Source: Lachnospiraceae bacterium | GTDB lineage: Bacteria > Bacillota > Clostridia > Lachnospirales > Lachnospiraceae | Assembly (NCBI GenBank): GCA_910575475.1 | Contig: CAJTGD010000012.1 | Location: 1 to 64,000 of the forward strand | Direction of reading: 5' to 3' | DNA length: 64,000 nt | Part shown: positions 60,444 to 64,000 of the stretch, in pieces | Layout of the letters: every line of letters begins with the position of its first letter | How positions within the stretch are numbered: the stretch's first letter is position 1 | Program-made: the position numbers and the translations under genes | The notes under the pieces: model-generated | Database searches by the model: none | Seen by the model: the letters and a program-made list of their open reading frames with translations, nothing else | Told to the model about the DNA's origin: nothing

Positions 60444-61655
60444 CTAACAGAATAATATGATCAGCTGCGACGCCAGCACCACCGCGATCAGCGCGATCGG
60501 ATAAGTCGCCGCATAGGCAGCCGCAATATCTTCCGTACCGGCCATATTGATCAGAGTTCCAAGGGCCGGCGTACTCGTCATACCTCCGGTCAGTGAACCA
60601 AGGTTATTGAGCAGGGGCAGTTTCAATACATTCTTTGCCACAATGAATCCGATGATCATCGGAAGGATCGTCATGATCGCTCCGTAAAGAAAATATACCG
60701 GTTCGAAATACTGTACGAACTTGGCACCGCCGGATACTCCCGCCCCGATCAAAAACAGCATCAGTCCTAGCTCCCTCAGCATCTTCAGGGTAGAATTTTT
60801 CGGAACGATGGAAATCTTTCCGGCATGTCCGTAGTGTCCGAATACGAGGGCTGTCAGAAGGCAGCCGCCTGTCGTGGTCAGTGAAAAGTTCCTGTAGCTG
60901 AGGCTTCCCACCAGGATTCCAATGATCGCCGCAAGTGAAAACGCGAAAAATCCAAATTCATCCACTTCTGTCAGGATCAGACTGCTCTTTTTCCTGCCCT
61001 CGCCTTCTTTTGCGGTAATCTTTGCCACTTCTTCATTCATGTTTGCTTTCAGCATCTTCGGAACGATCTGCACAAACAGGACCACACCGACTACGCCGAA
61101 CAGATAGGAGATCCCATACCCTACGGATACCAACGCTTCCAGGTCCAAACCGACAGCAGCTTTGGATGCGGAAAATGCAGGCGTACTGGTCAGCGCTCCG
61201 GAAAGCAGGCCCACCATGATCGCCCGGAACTGCTCATGTTCCAGGTCCGTAAAGTTGGAACCGATCAGAATACATGCGACGCAGGTAACCGCCGCCGCAA
61301 AAATAATCACAGCGCCCAGCAGAACGTAGGATTTGAAGTTCCGTTTCAGGTTTCCAAAAAAATTCGGCCCCGCAATAAAGCCGACAGAGGTCACGAAAAA
61401 GATGAGACCCATATTTTCCACGATTTTCAGCGCGTCCGTAGCAAAGGTCGTCTCTCCCGCCATCAGGTTGTCTGACAGTTTTGTGTACAGCAGGCATCCG
61501 TAAACCAGAGCAATAATAAATACCCCGGCCGTTCCAAGGTTGATTCCTTTTACGGTGATCTTACCGATCGCATACCCGATGGCCGCGATTGCAAAGACCG
61601 AAAACGTAAGAAATACTACAGCCTTTACTGCCAATATTCCTCCAAATAACTCCAT
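60444..61655 (-). CDS. AAE-family (AspT/YidE-like) membrane transporter
   Basis: A 403-residue protein with about 10-12 transmembrane segments arranged as two inverted halves, each with the family signature: LLSGALTSTPAFSASKAA near residue 153 and LTGGMTSTPALGTLINMAG near 360. It lacks the long cytosolic TrkA_C domains of AspT; the central loop (NEEVAKITAKEGEGRKKSS) is short. Directly upstream of it are the two fumarase genes, so a dicarboxylate such as malate, fumarate or succinate is a reasonable substrate (inference). AAGGGAG before the ATG. Confidence 0.82.
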   Translation of the reverse strand: MELFGGILAVKAVVFLTFSVFAIAAIGYAIGKITVKGINLGTAGVFIIALVYGCLLYTKLSDNLMAGETTFATDALKIVENMGLIFFVTSVGFIAGPNFFGNLKRNFKSYVLLGAVIIFAAAVTCVACILIGSNFTDLEHEQFRAIMVGLLSGALTSTPAFSASKAAVGLDLEALVSVGYGISYLFGVVGVVLFVQIVPKMLKANMNEEVAKITAKEGEGRKKSSLILTEVDEFGFFAFSLAAIIGILVGSLSYRNFSLTTTGGCLLTALVFGHYGHAGKISIVPKNSTLKMLRELGLMLFLIGAGVSGGAKFVQYFEPVYFLYGAIMTILPMIIGFIVAKNVLKLPLLNNLGSLTGGMTSTPALGTLINMAGTEDIAAAYAATYPIALIAVVLASQLIILFC

Positions 61656-61670
61656 GTCTTATGACTCCCT

Positions 61671-61717
61671 TCTGTATACTATGATAAAAGACAGCAAGCC
61701 GCCAGCGGCCCGCTGTC
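61671..61717 (-). terminator. Terminator after fumB, with a degenerate dispersed element
   Basis: A stem GACAGC-AA-GCCGC / GCGGC-CC-GCTGTC (61690-61717) is followed on the minus strand by TTTTATC. The adjoining TTCTGTATACTATGATA (61670-61686) is a degraded match to the core of the dispersed element. Confidence 0.7.
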
Positions 61718-61737
61718 TGCACGAAACTCTACAATGA

Positions 61738-62298
61738 TTATTTATGCTCTTCCAGATAAGCAGCCCGTCCGCTCTCGTACAGGTTATTTCCCTCGCTGTC
61801 GATGATGACAACCAGCGGCATATCCTCTACATAAAGCTTTCTCAGCGCTTCCGCACCCAGATCCTCATAGGCGATCAGCTCTGCCTTTTTGATGCATTTT
61901 GCAAGCAGCGCGCCTGCTCCGCCGATGGCGCCGAAGTAAACGCCGGAATACTTCTTCATCGCGTCGATCACTTCCGGAAGGCGTGCGCCTTTTCCGATCA
62001 TGCCGCGCGCGCCCACAGACATCATGGTCGGCGCATAGGCATCCATACGGCCGCTGGTGGTCGGTCCCGCGGAACCGATGACCTGTCCCGGCTTTGCCGG
62101 AGTCGGCCCTACATAGTAGATGGTCGCGTCTGTCGGGTCAAACGGGATCTCTTCGCCCTTTGCCAGAGCCTCGCACATCCTCTTGTGGCCCGCGTCACGG
62201 GATGTATAGATCGTTCCTGTCACAAGGACGCTGTCGCCTGCGTGCAGTGTCTTTGCAAGTTCCTCTGTCAATGGTAATGTAATCTTTTTTGCTGCCAT
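61738..62298 (-). CDS. fumB: Fumarate hydratase, beta (C-terminal) subunit
   Basis: A 186-residue Fe-S hydro-lyase swivelling domain of class I fumarase. It shows ITLPLTEELAKTLHAGDSVLVTGTIYTSRDAGHKRM near the start, the active-site IGSAGPTTSGRMDAYAP near residue 74 and VYFGAIGGAGALLAKCIK near 120. The start lies right behind the alpha subunit stop, with GGAGGTGATC as a near-perfect ribosome binding site inside the end of that gene. The two subunits form the oxygen-sensitive [4Fe-4S] enzyme that interconverts malate and fumarate. Confidence 0.95.
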   Translation of the reverse strand: MAAKKITLPLTEELAKTLHAGDSVLVTGTIYTSRDAGHKRMCEALAKGEEIPFDPTDATIYYVGPTPAKPGQVIGSAGPTTSGRMDAYAPTMMSVGARGMIGKGARLPEVIDAMKKYSGVYFGAIGGAGALLAKCIKKAELIAYEDLGAEALRKLYVEDMPLVVIIDSEGNNLYESGRAAYLEEHK

Positions 62299-62299
62299 C

Positions 62300-63142
62300 T
62301 TAGATCACCTCCGATTTATGGCGTGTTACATGACAGTTGATATTCACTGCGCATGGCATGCCTGCAATATGGGTTGGCAGTGTCTCAATATTCAGTCCGA
62401 TGGCTGTGGTCTTTCCTCCGAAGCCCTGAGGTCCGATCCCCAGCTTGTTGATCTTCTCCAGCATCTCCTTTTCCAGGTCTGCATAGAACGGATCCGGATT
62501 GGAGGAGTCGATGGGACGCATCAATGCCTTCTTCGCAAGAAGGGCCGCCTTGTCAAAGGTTCCGCCGATTCCTACGCCGACTACCATCGGCGGGCAGGGA
62601 TTCGGTCCTGCGGTCTCTACAACCTCCAGGATGAAGTCCTTGATCCCCTGCAGGCCATGAGACGGCTTGAACATGCGGATCTGGCTCATATTCTCACTTC
62701 CGAAACCCTTCGGTCCGACCGTGATCTTGATCTGCTCACCCGGAACGATCTCTGTGTAGAGCATTGCAGGTGTATTGTCGCCTGTATTTCCGCGGCGCAC
62801 CGGATCCTTTACAACGGATTTCCTGAGATACCCCTTGTCATAGCCGCGGCGCACACCCTCGTCAACCGCTTCTGCAAGGCTGCCGCCTGTCAGATGCACA
62901 TCCTGTCCGATCTCTAAAAATACGCATGCCATGCCGGTATCCTGACAGATCGGCACGCACTCGCTGTCCGCGATCTCGAAGTTCTCGATGATATTGTCCA
63001 GAACGCCCTTTGCGATCTCCCCGTCCTCACAGGCACGGCAGTCCTTGATCGCACATTTCACATCTTCCGGAAGATGCTCATTTGCTTCGATGCAAAGCTT
63101 TTCTACGATGTCCGTAATCTTGCTTACTTCTATCTCTCGCAT
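62300..63142 (-). CDS. fumA: Fumarate hydratase, alpha (N-terminal) subunit
   Basis: A 280-residue subunit of the two-part class I fumarase. It carries the cluster cysteines in VPICQDTGMACVF near residue 65 and GPNPCPPMVVGVGIGGTFDKAA near 185, and CAVNINCH at the C terminus; the phosphate/substrate loop KGFGSENMSQIRM is near 150. The AAGGAGATT site precedes the ATG. It is followed within one base by the beta subunit, so the pair is translated together. Size matches the family norm. Confidence 0.95.
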   Translation of the reverse strand: MREIEVSKITDIVEKLCIEANEHLPEDVKCAIKDCRACEDGEIAKGVLDNIIENFEIADSECVPICQDTGMACVFLEIGQDVHLTGGSLAEAVDEGVRRGYDKGYLRKSVVKDPVRRGNTGDNTPAMLYTEIVPGEQIKITVGPKGFGSENMSQIRMFKPSHGLQGIKDFILEVVETAGPNPCPPMVVGVGIGGTFDKAALLAKKALMRPIDSSNPDPFYADLEKEMLEKINKLGIGPQGFGGKTTAIGLNIETLPTHIAGMPCAVNINCHVTRHKSEVI

Positions 63143-63176
63143 AACTTAATCTCCTTCTTTATATTCACGGCAGGGC

Positions 63177-63267
63177 TGTCGGGAACTGATTTTTCTCACT
63201 CGAAATATTGCCACCTGTACGGTTGGATACTCTAAAGAGCCTCCAACCGACTCATCCCTTCCCGACA
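63177..63267. repeat. Nested hairpins between fumA and the flavoprotein gene
   Basis: TGTCGGGAA (63177-63185) pairs with TTCCCGACA (63259-63267), and inside it CGGTTGGA (63220-63227) pairs with TCCAACCG (63242-63249), both perfectly. No T-run follows in the direction of the transcript, so it is not a plain terminator. It may be a structured RNA or stability element. Confidence 0.6.
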
Positions 63268-63292
63268 CCCCCGTTCCCAATACTGCTATCGA

Positions 63293-64000
63293 TTATCTCT
63301 CATGGCGCGCATACTTCGGAAGAAGCTTCGGTGATACCTCTCCTGTCGCTGCAGAAGCGCCCTTTAACTCCTCGTCATAGCTTGCCACATGGTCAAGATT
63401 CATAGCGCCAAGTTCGACTTCTTTTGCCTTTGCCGCTGCTTTCTTACCTGCGTTCCGGCCGAATACGATGACATCAAGAAGGGAATTGCCCATCAGTCTG
63501 TTTGTTCCGTGGATTCCGCCTGCTGCCTCTCCTGCTGCCAGAAGATTCGGAATGTTCTTTGCGAAGCCTTCTCCGTCGATCTCAAGGCCGCCGTTCTGAT
63601 AATGCAGTGTCGGATAGATCAGGATCGGAACTTTTCTCATATCGATTCCATATTTCATATACATACGGAACATTGCAGGGATTCTCTTTTCGATCGTTCC
63701 CTCTCCTCCGAGAATCTCGATCATCGGTGTATCAAGCCATACGCCGTGCTCTCCGTCTGGCGTCTCTACACCGCGGCCTTCCCTGCATTCCCGGATTACG
63801 CCTGAAGCATTGACGTCGCGGGTCTCCAGAGGATGAATATAAGCTTCCCCATTTGCATTGACAAGCTGCGCGCCAACAGAACGAACCTTCTCTGTCACAA
63901 GAGCGCCCAGGATCTGCACCGGATACGCAACGCCTGTGGGATGGTACTGGATGGAATCCTGGTACAGAAGCGGTACTCCTGCCCGGTATCCCAGTACAAG
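63293..64000 (-). CDS. Fumarate reductase/succinate dehydrogenase-type flavoprotein, partial
   Basis: Only the C-terminal 235 residues are inside the window; the gene continues beyond 64000. The frame reads QYHPTGVAYPVQILGALVTEKVRSVGAQLVNANGEAYIHPLETRDVNASGVI with the QYHPTG substrate-binding motif and the catalytic-region ETRDVNA, then GGLEIDGEGFAKNIPNLLAAGEAAGGIHGTNRLMGNSLLDVIVFGRNAG, the FAD-binding C-terminal motif. It belongs to the FAD-dependent fumarate reductase family. Together with fumarase it suggests malate to fumarate to succinate reduction. Quinone- or NADH-coupled partners are not in view. Confidence 0.9.
   Translation of the reverse strand, partial: LVLGYRAGVPLLYQDSIQYHPTGVAYPVQILGALVTEKVRSVGAQLVNANGEAYIHPLETRDVNASGVIRECREGRGVETPDGEHGVWLDTPMIEILGGEGTIEKRIPAMFRMYMKYGIDMRKVPILIYPTLHYQNGGLEIDGEGFAKNIPNLLAAGEAAGGIHGTNRLMGNSLLDVIVFGRNAGKKAAAKAKEVELGAMNLDHVASYDEELKGASAATGEVSPKLLPKYARHER

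Noticed and set aside
1..64000. tRNA, rRNA, tmRNA genes, CRISPR arrays or prophage
   Set aside because: None recognised on either strand by eye; apart from the IS66 remnant no integrase, phage or conjugation gene is present.

Overview
The window looks like a chromosomal segment from a Gram-positive anaerobic Firmicute, most likely a Lachnospiraceae species close to Blautia. Support comes from strong AGGAGG ribosome binding sites, clear sigma-A promoters, a YlmC/YmxH sporulation-type protein next to nrdR, a class B sortase, Gram-positive CpsB/CpsC/CpsD capsule control proteins, a purine route that uses separate AICAR formyltransferase and IMP cyclohydrolase proteins, and strictly anaerobic fumarase subunits. 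The family assignment is an inference; no rRNA or tRNA gene is present to test it.

Layout. (1) 0-12 kb: accessory-looking stretch with a probably truncated unknown protein, two XRE regulators, a WYL regulator, an AlbA_2/Schlafen-type regulator with an internal tandem repeat, a 1509-residue SF1 helicase and a HelD-type helicase. (2) 12-21 kb: housekeeping block on the minus strand: carD, purO and AICAR formyltransferase, the tRNA t6A genes tsaE, tsaB (fused to rimI) and tsaD, RNase Z, ispD, plus nrdR and ylmC. (3) 21-23 kb: a two-gene ABC exporter behind a promoter that overlaps a perfect inverted repeat. (4) 22.8-27.9 kb: L-fucose genes fucU, fucI and a kinase, with a divergent AraC regulator. 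(5) 28-34.8 kb: a LacI-regulated operon (class II aldolase, LacI, FGGY kinase, zinc dehydrogenase, PfkB kinase, aldo/keto reductase) that together would turn a polyol or ketose into triose phosphates. (6) 35-36.2 kb: dapA behind a lysine riboswitch with its own terminator. (7) 36-41 kb: a lipoprotein, a DUF4143 ATPase, an antitoxin with a broken PIN toxin, and a decayed IS66 element. (8) 41-59.6 kb: one long minus-strand exopolysaccharide/capsule locus read from a promoter at 59.55 kb: cpsB, cpsC, cpsD, an LCP ligase, an SPKTG-anchored surface protein with its sortase B, the priming transferase, then AT-rich glycosyltransferase, Wzx, Wzy and acyltransferase genes mixed with at least five gene remnants. 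(9) 59.7-64 kb: a PilZ-domain protein, an AAE-type transporter, both fumarase subunits and the C-terminal part of a fumarate reductase-type flavoprotein cut by the window end.

The points most worth attention are the sortase-plus-substrate pair built into a capsule operon, the WYL/AlbA_2/giant-helicase neighbourhood that resembles a defence locus, a 54-bp repeat in the AlbA_2 protein, a dispersed 45-bp palindromic element found between genes, and the extensive decay in the sugar-specific half of the capsule locus. No CRISPR array, tRNA or rRNA was seen.
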